A DNA stretch of 25,863 bases, taken from positions 1-25,863 of the forward strand of contig JBBITW010000032.1 of the NCBI GenBank assembly GCA_037440525.1, read 5' to 3'. Below the pieces are notes generated by a model. It saw only the letters and a list, made by a program, of their open reading frames with translations. It ran no database searches and was not told where the DNA came from. The stretch comes from JBBITW01 sp037440525. GTDB lineage: Bacteria; Desulfobacterota; BSN033; UBA1163. A program made the position numbers and the translations under genes. The number at the start of each line of letters is the position of its first letter. Within the stretch, counting starts at the first letter, position 1. This document shows, piece by piece, positions 7,282-16,343 of the stretch.

Positions 7282-10200
7282 TTAATCGATTGCCTCGTCG
7301 AGAACAGCCATATTCAGCCCCTTTTCATAATTTTTCTGCTGTGAGGCTCCGTTTGGACAGGAAACCACACAGCTACCACAGCCCTGGCAGAGTGAATCAA
7401 TAACCTCTGCCTTCATCTCCTCTTCGTTTATCACTCTTGCCCCATATGGACAGACTGTTACACAGAGCCCGCATCCACAGCAAATCCTTTTATTCACATA
7501 GGCAAGATATCCTTTATCTTCTATTATCTCTTTTGAGAGAATCGCTCCAGCTCGTGCAGCAACTGCATTGCCCTGTAATATCGAGTCCTCTATATGATTT
7601 GGAGAGTGGCAGAGTCCACAGAAGAATTTTCCACGACCGAGCAAGTCAAGTGGTGCAGATTTCGGATTAGCCTCCTTAAAAAAACCATCTTGATTAAGCT
7701 CCACACCAAAAATCTCTGACAATCTCCTGTTATCATTTGGTTCAATACCTGTGCTAAGGACAACAAAATCTGAAGGAAGATTTATGCGATAACCCAGAGC
7801 AGGATCAAAGACAGATACCCGAAGCCTTTCGTCCTTTGATTTTACTTCAGGCCTGTTATCCAAATCATATCTAATAAAAATGACTCCCTTCTTCCTTGCC
7901 TCATAATAATAGGTTTCGTAGAAGCCATAGGTCCTCATATCCCGATAAATAATATAAATTCTCATCTCCGGATTCAATTCCTTTAGCTTGAGCGCATTCT
8001 TAACTGCGTGGCCGCAGCATATGCGGCTGCAGTAAGGATGTTCTTCATCCCTCGAACCCACGCACTGAATCATCACAACCGATCCAATCCCTTTAAGCCC
8101 TTCATCATTAAGGTAAATCATCCTCTCCAATTTCCTCTGTGTAATCACTCTCGGGTTCTCTCCGAAGAGATATCCTTTTGGTTCTACTTCCTTACCGCCC
8201 GAAGCAAGGATGAGCACTCCGTGGTCAATATATTCCTCTCCACCAGAAGAGCTGATCTTTGTTCTGAAATGTCCGTTTATTCTTTCAAAGCCTATGATCT
8301 CTGTTCCAAGATATGGATGGATCTTTTGAGAATCATTCACCCTCTGAATCAAATTCTTTAAAAGCTCCTGTGGATTTGATCCTCTCAGGGTATAGAAGGA
8401 CTCCCTGAGATTTCCTCCCAGTTCCATCTCCTTCTCAACCAGTATAACCTCATGCCCCTGCTCAGAAAGTCTGAGGGAGGCAGTCATACCTGATACCCCT
8501 CCACCAACAACCAGTGCCCTCTTTTCAATCCCCTGAGTCCCTCTCCGGATTGGTTGAATCCTTCTTGCCCTCTCTACGGCCATCTGAATCAGAATTCTTG
8601 ATTTCTCTGTAGCGAGATCTGGAATTTCTTTATGGACAAAGGCACACTGTTCACGGATATTTGCATATTCAAAGAGATGGTAATTGAATCCTATCTCTTT
8701 AGCCATCTCTTCCATCGCCTTTTTGATCTCCCTCTGGGAACAACCTGCTATCACAACTCTGTTAAGTCCATGCTCACCTATCTTCATCTTAATATGGTTT
8801 AGACCTTCAGAAAGACATGCCAATCCTATCTCCTCAACATAAGCCACCTCTCTTAATCCTTTCGTCCATTCAATAAGTTCTGAGATGGAGAGAATCTCCT
8901 TCAAGGTCTCACCGCAGTGGCATATAAAGACTCCAATCTTTGGAATCTCTTCTCCTAATTCTCCTTCAAGGGGATAGTCTTTTTTTATTATATTAATTGG
9001 AGTTGAGGAGAGAAAAGAAGCGGCTTCGGCTGAAGCACTTGAGCCCTCAACCACTGTCTCTGGAATATCCTTCGGACTTCTGAATGCTCCACCAACGAAG
9101 ATCCCTTCAACTGAAGTCCTCGAAGGGGAGAACTCTTCTGTTTGACAGAACCCCTGAGGATTCAGTTTAATACCAAGTAGCTTTGCTAAATCTTTTATGC
9201 TCTCAGGTGGTGTAAATCCCAAAGAAAGGATGATGGTATCGAATTCTCTCTCGTCGAAGGATCCATCCTCCTTTATATAGGTAACAAGGAGATTCTTTGT
9301 CTTTGGTATCTCTTTAACCGCTGATATGGCACTTCGGATGTATTCAATACCATATTCTGCCTTTGCCTTCTCATAATATCTTTCGTAATCCTTACCCATG
9401 GGTCTGAAATCCATGTAAAAGAAGGTAATCTTAAGTTCAGGTAGGCGATCTTTTGCAATCATTGCCTGTTTTGTTGCATACATACAGCATATCGTTGAGC
9501 AGTGATCCTGACCACAGGAAGGATCCCTCGAGCCCACGCACTGGATAAAGGCTATTCTCTCCATTCTCTTTCCATCAGAAATGCGAATAGGTAAGCCCTT
9601 TGTGGGGCTTGATGTGGAGAGAAGTCTTTCAAACTGGATACTTGTCATCACATTTGAATAACGACCAAAGCCATATTCCCCCTTCATCTGTGCCCGAAAT
9701 GGTTCAAACCCAAATCCTAAAATAATGGCTCCAGCATGGATTGTCTCCTCTTGCTCTTTCATATCAAGATCAATGGCATGAGGAGAACAGACCCTCACAC
9801 ATTCTCCGCATCGAATGCATGTGCGAGGATCGATAACGAGGCTCTGAGGAATGGCCTGGGGAAAGGGAAGGTAGATTGCCTTTCTCTTCTCCAGGCCACC
9901 CCCGAATTCCCTCTCAACCTCAACAGGACAAACCTTTATACATGCCTCACACATTGTACAGCGAATTGGATTAACAAAGCGTGGTTTTCTCAGGACAGAG
10001 ACTTTAAAATCCCCTCCCCTCCCTTCAACACCTTTAACCTCAGAATATGGTAAAAGTTCGATATTCTCATTAAGTTGACACTCATAAATTGGACAGAGGG
10101 CAGGAGGATTTGGACTCATAAAACAGACACCACAGGAGTTTGTTGGGAATGTCTTATCCAACAGGGGGAAATATCCTCCAATTGCAGGCCCGAGTTCCAA

Positions 10201-10314
10201 GAGATAGACCTTTCGCCCCATCTCCGAAAGCAGAAGACTTGATTGCATCCCTGCTATTCCAGCACCTATTACAAGTATTGCTGATTTATCACCTCTTTTA
10301 TTTTTCTGCTCCAT
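7282..10314 (-). CDS. hdrA: Double-module HdrA (two FAD domains, four cysteine clusters)
   Basis: HdrA is the flavin-bifurcating core of heterodisulfide reductase-type complexes. This 1010-residue form is much longer than the usual roughly 650. The first half is a full flavoprotein module: FAD motif GAGIAG (17-22), a cysteine set C61/C64/C74/C79, and an inserted two-cluster ferredoxin (C119-C129, C166-C176). An HdrA N-terminal-type domain follows (VFICHCGE, 462-469, with C500, C525, C557). Then comes a second FAD module (GGGVSG, 604-609; CVGSRD, 751; CSRICC, 762-767), and a C-terminal ferredoxin (C945 or C946 to C955, C976-C986). The second module lacks the inserted ferredoxin. The ATG at 10314 follows AGAAGAGGA. 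Two flavins in one chain recalls an HdrA homodimer fused into one polypeptide, but the fused modules are unequal. MvhD follows immediately. Confidence 0.9.
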   Translation of the reverse strand: MEQKNKRGDKSAILVIGAGIAGMQSSLLLSEMGRKVYLLELGPAIGGYFPLLDKTFPTNSCGVCFMSPNPPALCPIYECQLNENIELLPYSEVKGVEGRGGDFKVSVLRKPRFVNPIRCTMCEACIKVCPVEVEREFGGGLEKRKAIYLPFPQAIPQSLVIDPRTCIRCGECVRVCSPHAIDLDMKEQEETIHAGAIILGFGFEPFRAQMKGEYGFGRYSNVMTSIQFERLLSTSSPTKGLPIRISDGKRMERIAFIQCVGSRDPSCGQDHCSTICCMYATKQAMIAKDRLPELKITFFYMDFRPMGKDYERYYEKAKAEYGIEYIRSAISAVKEIPKTKNLLVTYIKEDGSFDEREFDTIILSLGFTPPESIKDLAKLLGIKLNPQGFCQTEEFSPSRTSVEGIFVGGAFRSPKDIPETVVEGSSASAEAASFLSSTPINIIKKDYPLEGELGEEIPKIGVFICHCGETLKEILSISELIEWTKGLREVAYVEEIGLACLSEGLNHIKMKIGEHGLNRVVIAGCSQREIKKAMEEMAKEIGFNYHLFEYANIREQCAFVHKEIPDLATEKSRILIQMAVERARRIQPIRRGTQGIEKRALVVGGGVSGMTASLRLSEQGHEVILVEKEMELGGNLRESFYTLRGSNPQELLKNLIQRVNDSQKIHPYLGTEIIGFERINGHFRTKISSSGGEEYIDHGVLILASGGKEVEPKGYLFGENPRVITQRKLERMIYLNDEGLKGIGSVVMIQCVGSRDEEHPYCSRICCGHAVKNALKLKELNPEMRIYIIYRDMRTYGFYETYYYEARKKGVIFIRYDLDNRPEVKSKDERLRVSVFDPALGYRINLPSDFVVLSTGIEPNDNRRLSEIFGVELNQDGFFKEANPKSAPLDLLGRGKFFCGLCHSPNHIEDSILQGNAVAARAGAILSKEIIEDKGYLAYVNKRICCGCGLCVTVCPYGARVINEEEMKAEVIDSLCQGCGSCVVSCPNGASQQKNYEKGLNMAVLDEAID

Positions 10315-10373
10315 TCTTCATCCTCTTCTATCTAATACACAAAATTGGGCGACATTTTTTTATATAATGTAGC

Positions 10374-10391
10374 CGCACCCTTTAGGGTGCG
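10374..10391. repeat. Perfect 18-base palindrome
   Basis: CGCACCCTTTAGGGTGCG lies in the 82-base gap between hdrB and the long hdrA gene. No U-tract follows it on the transcribed strand and the next gene is co-directional, so a terminator is not supported. It is more like a REP-type repeat or an mRNA-stabilising hairpin. Confidence 0.7.
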
Positions 10392-10396
10392 AGGGT

Positions 10397-11242
10397 TTAT
10401 GTTAAGCCCAGTGATTCCAGTAATCCCCTGGGCGATATCATATGTTTCTTCCACCAGTTGTCTCTTGATTTAATATCAAATGCCACACCCATCAACTCTG
10501 TAAAGTAAAAGATTGGAAGGTCAAGCTCCTGTCTCATCTCCAGATTTGCCTGGCATAGGCCGCAGGAAGTAACAATACACTGTGCCCCTGCCTCTTTGGC
10601 CATGGAAACAATCCTTCCGACAAGTTTTTTTACTATATGGCCATAGGTAAGAGCCAGATCTGCACCACAGCAATCAATCTTCATTGACCACTCAACAGGC
10701 TTGGCACCAAGTGCCTTCATAAGTCGATCCATATATTGCGGGTTTTCAGGATCATCCAACTGTGTTACCCTCGGGTGGCGGACCAGTGCACATCCATAAT
10801 AACAGGCAGGCTGCAATCCTTCGAGAGGCTTCTTCACCTTCTCCCTCACCTTTTCAAGACCTATCCTGTTTACCACAACATCCAGCAGGGCCAGAATCTC
10901 TAAGGAATCCTGATATTGAAATCCAACGATCTCCTCAATCTCTTTACGCTTTAAATCATCATTTTTAAGGAAATACTCTGTTCTCTTTAACATATTGAAA
11001 CAGCCTGCACAGGGGACAACGAGTGCTCCTGCCTTAGAATCCTGTGCCTTTGAGATGTTTCTCGCTGGAAGGCAAAGGGAGAGGAGATGATTGATGCTGT
11101 GGGCTGCCGCAGCACCACAGCAATTCCAATCCTCAATCTCCACCAGTTCCACACCCAGAAACTCGAGGACGGATTCTATAGAACGTCCATATTCATAAGA
11201 GGTGGAGTGATCAGTACAACCCGGAAAATAGGAGAATCTCAT
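10397..11242 (-). CDS. hdrB: HdrB-type CCG-domain subunit (copy 1)
   Basis: This 281-residue subunit has two CCG domains, each able to bind a noncubane [4Fe-4S] cluster that attacks disulfides. Domain 1 shows C9 in FPGC, C41-C42-G and C78AGC81. Domain 2 shows C147YYGC151, C191-C192-G and C227GLC230. All positions expected from structurally known HdrB are present. The ATG at 11242 follows TGGAGG. In methanogens HdrB reduces CoM-S-S-CoB. In bacteria the thiol substrate is unknown, and in this operon it may act instead as electron relay to the CCG-less TfrB-like subunit. It follows hdrC by 53 bases. Confidence 0.92.
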   Translation of the reverse strand: MRFSYFPGCTDHSTSYEYGRSIESVLEFLGVELVEIEDWNCCGAAAAHSINHLLSLCLPARNISKAQDSKAGALVVPCAGCFNMLKRTEYFLKNDDLKRKEIEEIVGFQYQDSLEILALLDVVVNRIGLEKVREKVKKPLEGLQPACYYGCALVRHPRVTQLDDPENPQYMDRLMKALGAKPVEWSMKIDCCGADLALTYGHIVKKLVGRIVSMAKEAGAQCIVTSCGLCQANLEMRQELDLPIFYFTELMGVAFDIKSRDNWWKKHMISPRGLLESLGLT

Positions 11243-11295
11243 TATAAACCTCCATTGAGTGCAAAAGTTTGAAACCCTAATACCAAAGACTGAGA

Positions 11296-11838
11296 TCAGG
11301 ATCTATTTTTTTCGCATCTTTCAAAAATCCTTTTTATCTCTGCTCTTCCCTTTATTAAATCAGGAAAGAGGGGTATCTTTCCTTTGAGAAATAGTTTAAT
11401 CCCGGGCAATAGGTCAGTAAAAAGATCTCTGCTTCTAAGTTTGTAATCTATCAGCATTGTTGCCTCATGAACCCTGCCTCCCCTTCTAACGCTCTGAACA
11501 AAAGCCTCATGAAGGAGATGTATATTCTTCTCCTTTGCTCGAATCCCTTCTTCAATCGCCATCTCCCTCAGGGCATCCATAAGGGCAGCGATGTCAATCT
11601 TATTTGGACATCTTGTTCCGCATGTCTCACATGATACACATAACCAGATGGCACTGCTTTCCAAAACCTCCTTCTTCATTCCCATCTGAATCATCCTCAC
11701 GATCTGATTGGGTCTGATATCCATATAGGGAGCAGTTGGACAACCCACAGTGCACTTTAGACACTGATAACAGAGGTTGAGATCTTCCCTGCTTCTACTC
11801 CCCACTTCTTCTAAAAAAGAGGATTTTTTATCCTCCAT
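11296..11838 (-). CDS. hdrC: HdrC-type ferredoxin subunit (copy 1)
   Basis: This 180-residue protein has two [4Fe-4S] motifs, CYQCLKCTVGCP (23-34) and CVSCETCGTRCP (67-78). It carries electrons from HdrA to HdrB. A helical C-terminal part of about 100 residues follows, longer than in copy 2. The open frame continues upstream to an ATG at 11994, but that extension is encoded by the inverted-repeat element at 11849-11964 and has no family similarity. I therefore choose the ATG at 11838, although its ribosome-binding site (TAGAG) is weak. It is followed by hdrB after 53 bases, the usual hdrC-hdrB pairing. Confidence 0.88.
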   Translation of the reverse strand: MEDKKSSFLEEVGSRSREDLNLCYQCLKCTVGCPTAPYMDIRPNQIVRMIQMGMKKEVLESSAIWLCVSCETCGTRCPNKIDIAALMDALREMAIEEGIRAKEKNIHLLHEAFVQSVRRGGRVHEATMLIDYKLRSRDLFTDLLPGIKLFLKGKIPLFPDLIKGRAEIKRIFERCEKNRS

Positions 11839-11848
11839 CTCTATAATT

Positions 11849-11964
11849 AGGTCACTTAAAAAGTATTTAAAATGATTCTTATTGACTGGGGAGGTGGGGT
11901 GGAAAAGCCTTCGAAGGTTTGGAACCCTACCTCCCCAGTCTTGCAATGACTTTTCCAAAGCTCT
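11849..11964. mobile_element. Internally deleted copy of the MITE-like element
   Basis: This 116-base version keeps both outer arms (GACTGGGGAGGTGGGGT on the left; GGAACCCTACCTCCCCAGTC on the right) but joins them directly at CCTTCGAAGG. The roughly 100-base centre seen in the copies at 7033 and 21003 is missing. The terminal AGAG...GAAAAAGT parts have drifted. It forms a near-perfect hairpin between the 649-residue hdrA and hdrC. Confidence 0.85.
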
Positions 11965-12062
11965 AATAATGGATTCCAATTCTATTCCCTCCATTTTCTT
12001 CTTGAGTGGTTCTTTATTTTCATCAAATTTTTTTTACGACACGAGGCACGTATCATGTTTTT

Positions 12063-14012
12063 TTATATAAACTTATCTACCATCCTGAGAATCTGGGTAG
12101 ATGAACTGTTTCTTAACTCACAGGCAAAGTTGGGGCAAGAGGCAATACACGCACCGCATCCCTGGCAGAGCGCACTGTGAACGATTGAGATGCCCTTTCT
12201 ATGATCAATCTCTCTTGCCTCATAGGGACATATCTCGACACAGATACCACATCCACTGCAAATATTTTCGTCCACAAAGGCAACCAGGGGGTCCTGTAAA
12301 AGTTTATCTGTTGAAAGAAGGGCCTGAATCTTGCCTGCTGTGGCTGAGGCCTGTGAGACGGTATCTGATATATCCTTCGGCCCCTGACCGCAACCAGCAA
12401 GGTAGATCCCTCTTGTTGAACTCTCCACAGGATAGAGTTTTATATGGGCTTCTGTTAAGAATCCATGTTTGTCAATGGTTGCTCGCAATTTTGCGGATAG
12501 ACTTCTTATTCCATCGCTCGGAACAATGGCAGTTGCCAGAACAACCATATCTGCACCTATCTCCACCATCTTCCCCGAAAGGGTATCAACCCCCAATACC
12601 CTTACCTTCCCATCATCCTCAAAAATCCTTGAAACCCTTCCCCTGAGATAAAGAAGCCCATTTTCTTCTATTGCCTTCTGTATGAATTCCTCATAATCCT
12701 TGCAGTCTGAACGAATATCCATATAAAAGATATATGGCTGACCATCAGGAACCTTTTCCTTATACATCAATGCCTGTTTGGCTGTATACATACAGCATAT
12801 TCTGGAACAATAAGGCATGTAACGATCCGGGTCCCTTGAAGCAACACACTGTATAAAGACCATCTCCTTTGGAACCCTTCCATCGGAGGGACGAATTATA
12901 TTCCCTTTTGTTGGACCATCAGGTGAAAGCATACGTTCAAGGGAAAGGGCATCTATCACATCAGGAATCTCTCCATATCCATACTCGCCCAGTGCCTCCT
13001 TGGGATAGAGTTCATAACCTGTCGCAACAACAACAGCACCAGCCTTAGCTTCAATGGTTTCATCAATTTGGTCAAATCGGATTGCCCCTTCAGGACATAC
13101 CTCCTCACATCGCTTACAACTCCCATCCTTAAAATAGAGACACTGTTCACGATTTATCCAGGGCCTGTTTGGAACACTATTTGGGTACAAGGTATCGATG
13201 GCTTTTCGTTTCCCTAAGCCCCTATCGAACTTAGATAGATATTCAACAGGACAGGTTTTTATGCAGAGTCCACATCCACTGCAAACCTTCCGATCCACAT
13301 GAGTTGCCTTTTTCCGGATCAGAAGATCAAAATTTCCTACATAACCCTTTATATCCTCCAGTTCTGAATAACAGTAAAGCTGAACCTTTGGATGCCTCTC
13401 AACCTCTCGGGCCTTTGATAAAAGTCCCTCATGTGCCAGATTCATATCAGGAAAAGTTCTATATAGTTGGGCTACATGTCCTCCTAAGGCAGGCTCTCTC
13501 TCAAGGAGCAGAACATCAAAACCTCCTTCTGCAAGATCGAGTGACGAAGTAATACCTGCAATTCCTCCTCCTATAACGAGTACACTTCTATTGATAGGCA
13601 CAGAGATTGCCTCAAGTCCCTCATTTCCTCTCAGTTTTTCGAGGGTTGATAATATGATATCGATAGCCTTCCCCGTTGCCTTCTCTTTCTCCTTCTGGTG
13701 AACCCAACTGCACTGTTCCCTGATATTTGCAATCTCACACATATAGGGATTCATTCCCTGGGACTTTACTGCCTTCCGAAATGTGTTTTCATGCATGCTC
13801 GGAGAGCAACAGGCAACAACCACTCCATCCAGTCCCTTTTCTCGAATTGCATCCCTTATGAGCTGTTGACCCGGGTCAGAACACATGTAGATATAGTCAA
13901 TGCTATGGACAACATCCTCTATATTTCCAACCTTTTCGGCAACAAGTTTAACATCCACAGTTGCTGAAATATTAACACCACAATGACAGATAAAAACACC
14001 AAGCCTTTTCAT
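12063..14012 (-). CDS. hdrA: Canonical-length HdrA (649 aa)
   Basis: This flavoprotein core of an Hdr complex has the full domain order. An N-terminal domain carries FICHCG (8-12), C44, ACCSPS (67-72), C92 and C101. Then come the FAD motif GGGIAG (148-153), an inserted ferredoxin (C244-C254 and C291, C299, C302, C306), the CVASRD and CSRICC stretch (389-407), and a C-terminal two-cluster ferredoxin (C585-C595, C616-C626). One oddity stands out. After TFP (186-188) the family usually has a Cys-x-x-Cys pair, and the neighbouring 435-residue paralogue reads TLDCAQC. Here the sequence is DMNLAHEG, with no cysteine. The ATG at 14012 has only a modest GGAT ribosome-binding site. It is separated from the upstream hdrA paralogue by a 93-base palindromic spacer. 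Confidence 0.93.
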   Translation of the reverse strand: MKRLGVFICHCGVNISATVDVKLVAEKVGNIEDVVHSIDYIYMCSDPGQQLIRDAIREKGLDGVVVACCSPSMHENTFRKAVKSQGMNPYMCEIANIREQCSWVHQKEKEKATGKAIDIILSTLEKLRGNEGLEAISVPINRSVLVIGGGIAGITSSLDLAEGGFDVLLLEREPALGGHVAQLYRTFPDMNLAHEGLLSKAREVERHPKVQLYCYSELEDIKGYVGNFDLLIRKKATHVDRKVCSGCGLCIKTCPVEYLSKFDRGLGKRKAIDTLYPNSVPNRPWINREQCLYFKDGSCKRCEEVCPEGAIRFDQIDETIEAKAGAVVVATGYELYPKEALGEYGYGEIPDVIDALSLERMLSPDGPTKGNIIRPSDGRVPKEMVFIQCVASRDPDRYMPYCSRICCMYTAKQALMYKEKVPDGQPYIFYMDIRSDCKDYEEFIQKAIEENGLLYLRGRVSRIFEDDGKVRVLGVDTLSGKMVEIGADMVVLATAIVPSDGIRSLSAKLRATIDKHGFLTEAHIKLYPVESSTRGIYLAGCGQGPKDISDTVSQASATAGKIQALLSTDKLLQDPLVAFVDENICSGCGICVEICPYEAREIDHRKGISIVHSALCQGCGACIASCPNFACELRNSSSTQILRMVDKFI

Positions 14013-14102
14013 CGTGATCCATTATTCGTTATCCGTGATTGGTGGAACGCAATTCATAAAAAAATCAACTTACGAATCATGATTCACGAGCCACGAATCA
14101 CG
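14013..14102. repeat. Imperfect inverted repeat of ATTCGTGA-type units
   Basis: Variants of CGTGATTCGTG occur near the left end (CGTGATCCATTATTCGT) and inverted at the right end (ACGAATCATGATTCACG, then TGATTCACGAGCCACGAATCA at 14080-14100). They fill the spacer between two hdrA genes and can form nested hairpins. It is noncoding and overlaps the region where the ribosome-binding site of the downstream hdrA must lie. Confidence 0.65.
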
Positions 14103-14105
14103 TTA

Positions 14106-15413
14106 TTAGTGTCTTGCAAAGAGTGCCTGGACCTTACTTGCCGCTGCACTCCCCTGAGCCACTGCATCGGCAATATCTTTTGGGCCCTGAGCACAGCCTG
14201 CTATAAAGACCCCTTCAACATCTGTCTCTACAGGTCGAAACTTTCTCTCAGCCTCCTTCAGAAATCCATTATCATCCGTTTTTATCCCCAATCTTTGGGC
14301 TAATTCCTTTGCATCCCTCTGTGGAATTATGGCAGTTGCGAGGACCACCATATCCGACGAAACCTCTATCTTTCTTCCTGTCAAGGTATCAACCCCCCAT
14401 ACAATAATCTTCTCCCCATCCTGAAAGATTCGAGAAACCCTCCCTCTCAGATAAAGTATCCCCTCTTCTTCCATAGACTGCTGAATGAATTCCTCGTATC
14501 CCTTCCCTGTTGAGCGAATATCCATATAAAAGATATAGACCTGCCCATCATGAACCTTGTGTTTATAAAGTCTTGCATGTTTTGCTGTATACATACAGCA
14601 TACACGTGAACAATAAGGCATATAACGTTCAGGATCTCGGGAACCCGTGCACTGGATGAAGACAACCTCTTTCGGAATCCTTCCATCAGAAGGCCTTCTA
14701 ATCTCACCTGTTGTTGGTCCTGAGGCAGAATTAAGCCTTTCGAAGGAAAGACCATCTATAACATCTGGAATTTTACCATATCCATACTCTCCAAAGCTTT
14801 CTAATGGAATCAAATCAAACCCGATGGCCAAAATTATAGCCCCTACCCTTTCTTCTATAAAGCTATCCTTCTGCTCATAATCGATTGCTCCCACAGGACA
14901 TATCTTCTCACATACCCTGCATTTTCCCTCTCTGAAATAACGACATTTATCAGTATCTATAACAGGCTTGTTTGGAACGGCCTGAGGTGATAATGTATAG
15001 ATTGCCTTTCCCAATCCCATATTCCTTTCGAATTCAGAAGGATTCTTAGAAGGGCACTTCTCCTGACAAAGGCCACAACCTGTGCATTTATCCCAATCCA
15101 CATAGGCCGCTTTTCTTTTAATCCTTACAGTAAAATCTCCAGCACTTCCCTCTACCTTTTCAACCTCTGAATATGTTATAAGTTTTATTCGAGGATGCTG
15201 ACCTGTCTCCACTGTCTTTGGGGTTAATGTGCACTGGGCACAATCGAGGGTTGGAAATGTCTCGGAAAGCTGTAGCATCCTACCTCCAATAGAGGGAAGC
15301 CTCTCAACGAGTAGGACATCATAACCTGCATTCCCAATATCGATGGATGCTGAGATCCCTGATATCCCTCCTCCAATCACCATTGCCCTCTTTATGAAAC
15401 CATTTCCCTCCAT
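14106..15413 (-). CDS. Short HdrA / QmoA-like flavoprotein (435 aa)
   Basis: This HdrA paralogue consists only of the FAD module with its inserted ferredoxin. It shows GGGISG (14-19), TLDCAQC (55-61), CTGCGLCQEKC (110-120), C157/C165/C168/C172, CTGSRD (255) and CSRVCC (268-273). It lacks both the N-terminal HdrA domain and the C-terminal ferredoxin. That layout is also the one of QmoA, but no QmoB or QmoC is here. Its start ATG follows directly on the TGA of hdrB (TGAATG), showing translational coupling. It closely resembles the 649-residue HdrA downstream over the shared region and probably arose by duplication. The two may form a heterodimer in place of the HdrA homodimer (inference). Confidence 0.87.
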   Translation of the reverse strand: MEGNGFIKRAMVIGGGISGISASIDIGNAGYDVLLVERLPSIGGRMLQLSETFPTLDCAQCTLTPKTVETGQHPRIKLITYSEVEKVEGSAGDFTVRIKRKAAYVDWDKCTGCGLCQEKCPSKNPSEFERNMGLGKAIYTLSPQAVPNKPVIDTDKCRYFREGKCRVCEKICPVGAIDYEQKDSFIEERVGAIILAIGFDLIPLESFGEYGYGKIPDVIDGLSFERLNSASGPTTGEIRRPSDGRIPKEVVFIQCTGSRDPERYMPYCSRVCCMYTAKHARLYKHKVHDGQVYIFYMDIRSTGKGYEEFIQQSMEEEGILYLRGRVSRIFQDGEKIIVWGVDTLTGRKIEVSSDMVVLATAIIPQRDAKELAQRLGIKTDDNGFLKEAERKFRPVETDVEGVFIAGCAQGPKDIADAVAQGSAAASKVQALFARH

Positions 15414-16283
15414 TCAGATAAGACCTTTCTCTTTGAGGATTTTTAGAGGATCAACTGCATTCAGCTCAAAACCCAGTGTCTGGTGATCGAGTCCAAGGGT
15501 GATTCCAAGGAGCTGTGTAAAATAAAATACTGGAATCAATTTAAAATCCAGATGTTTCTGTTTGATTTCTGATTGCTTATGGTCGAGGTTAAATGTACAC
15601 ATGGGGCAGGTGGAGACTATTGCCTCCGCACCATTTTTAATGGCAGAGGCCAAAATTCTATAGGAACACTCCGTTGCTATATCTGGAGCGCCTACAGATT
15701 GAAACGATCCACAGCATTCAATCTTATATGGAAAATCTATTGGCTCTGCCCCGAGGAGAGCCAAGAATTCTTCAAAGATTTTTGGTCTCTCCTTATCATC
15801 AAAACCTATCTCATCAAAGGGTCTAAGAAGCATACATCCATAATATGCGGCCAGTTTAATTCCGTTGAGGGATTTACTCATCCTATTTTTAATTTCTCTA
15901 AATCCAATCTCCCTCTTAAGAACCTCAAGGTAATGGAGCACCTCAAGGTCTCCCTTATAATCCATCTCAATAAAATTATTTATCTTCTCCCTCTTTTCCC
16001 CATCTTTCTGTATCAATCTATTTGTCCTCTTAATCACATTGAAACAGATAGAGCATAGGGTTGTTAGAACCATTCCTTCCTGTCTTGCCCTTGCTAATAT
16101 CCTCGCAGGGGGAAGAAGGGCCATCAGATTATCTGTTGCAAGAGGAAATGTTGCCCCACAGCAGGTCCAGTTGGAAAGCTCTCGTAATTCAAACCCAAGG
16201 AGAGTTGAACAATTGCGTGCTGTCTGGTCAAAATTTTTTGCCTTTGTATAAAGTGTACATCCTGGAAAGTATAGATATTCCAT
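15414..16283 (-). CDS. hdrB: HdrB-type CCG-domain subunit (copy 2)
   Basis: This 289-residue two-CCG-domain protein shows C9 in FPGC, C41-C42-G and C77SIC80 in domain 1, and C150 (YYGC), C190-C191-G and C226PMC229 in domain 2. The five-cysteine sets for two noncubane clusters are complete, although the extra cysteine before YYGC seen in copy 1 is Ala here. The ATG at 16283 follows CAGGAGT. It is coupled stop-to-start to the short hdrA gene and lies 60 bases after hdrC copy 2, so these three form an hdrC-hdrB-hdrA unit. It is clearly divergent from copy 1, so the two HdrB proteins are unlikely to be simple spares. Confidence 0.92.
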   Translation of the reverse strand: MEYLYFPGCTLYTKAKNFDQTARNCSTLLGFELRELSNWTCCGATFPLATDNLMALLPPARILARARQEGMVLTTLCSICFNVIKRTNRLIQKDGEKREKINNFIEMDYKGDLEVLHYLEVLKREIGFREIKNRMSKSLNGIKLAAYYGCMLLRPFDEIGFDDKERPKIFEEFLALLGAEPIDFPYKIECCGSFQSVGAPDIATECSYRILASAIKNGAEAIVSTCPMCTFNLDHKQSEIKQKHLDFKLIPVFYFTQLLGITLGLDHQTLGFELNAVDPLKILKEKGLI

Positions 16284-16343
16284 AAGAACTCCTGATTCAC
16301 ATTTTACAAATGCATGGTTTAAAAAAGAGGATACCCTCCGCTA

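Noticed and set aside
10374..10391. Palindrome considered as a rho-independent terminator
   Set aside because: No U-tract follows on the transcribed strand, and the next gene continues the operon.
14106..15413. Short HdrA considered to be a true QmoA of sulfate reduction
   Set aside because: No QmoB, QmoC or AprAB genes are in the window, and it is translationally coupled to hdrB, so an Hdr role fits better. The architecture alone cannot decide.
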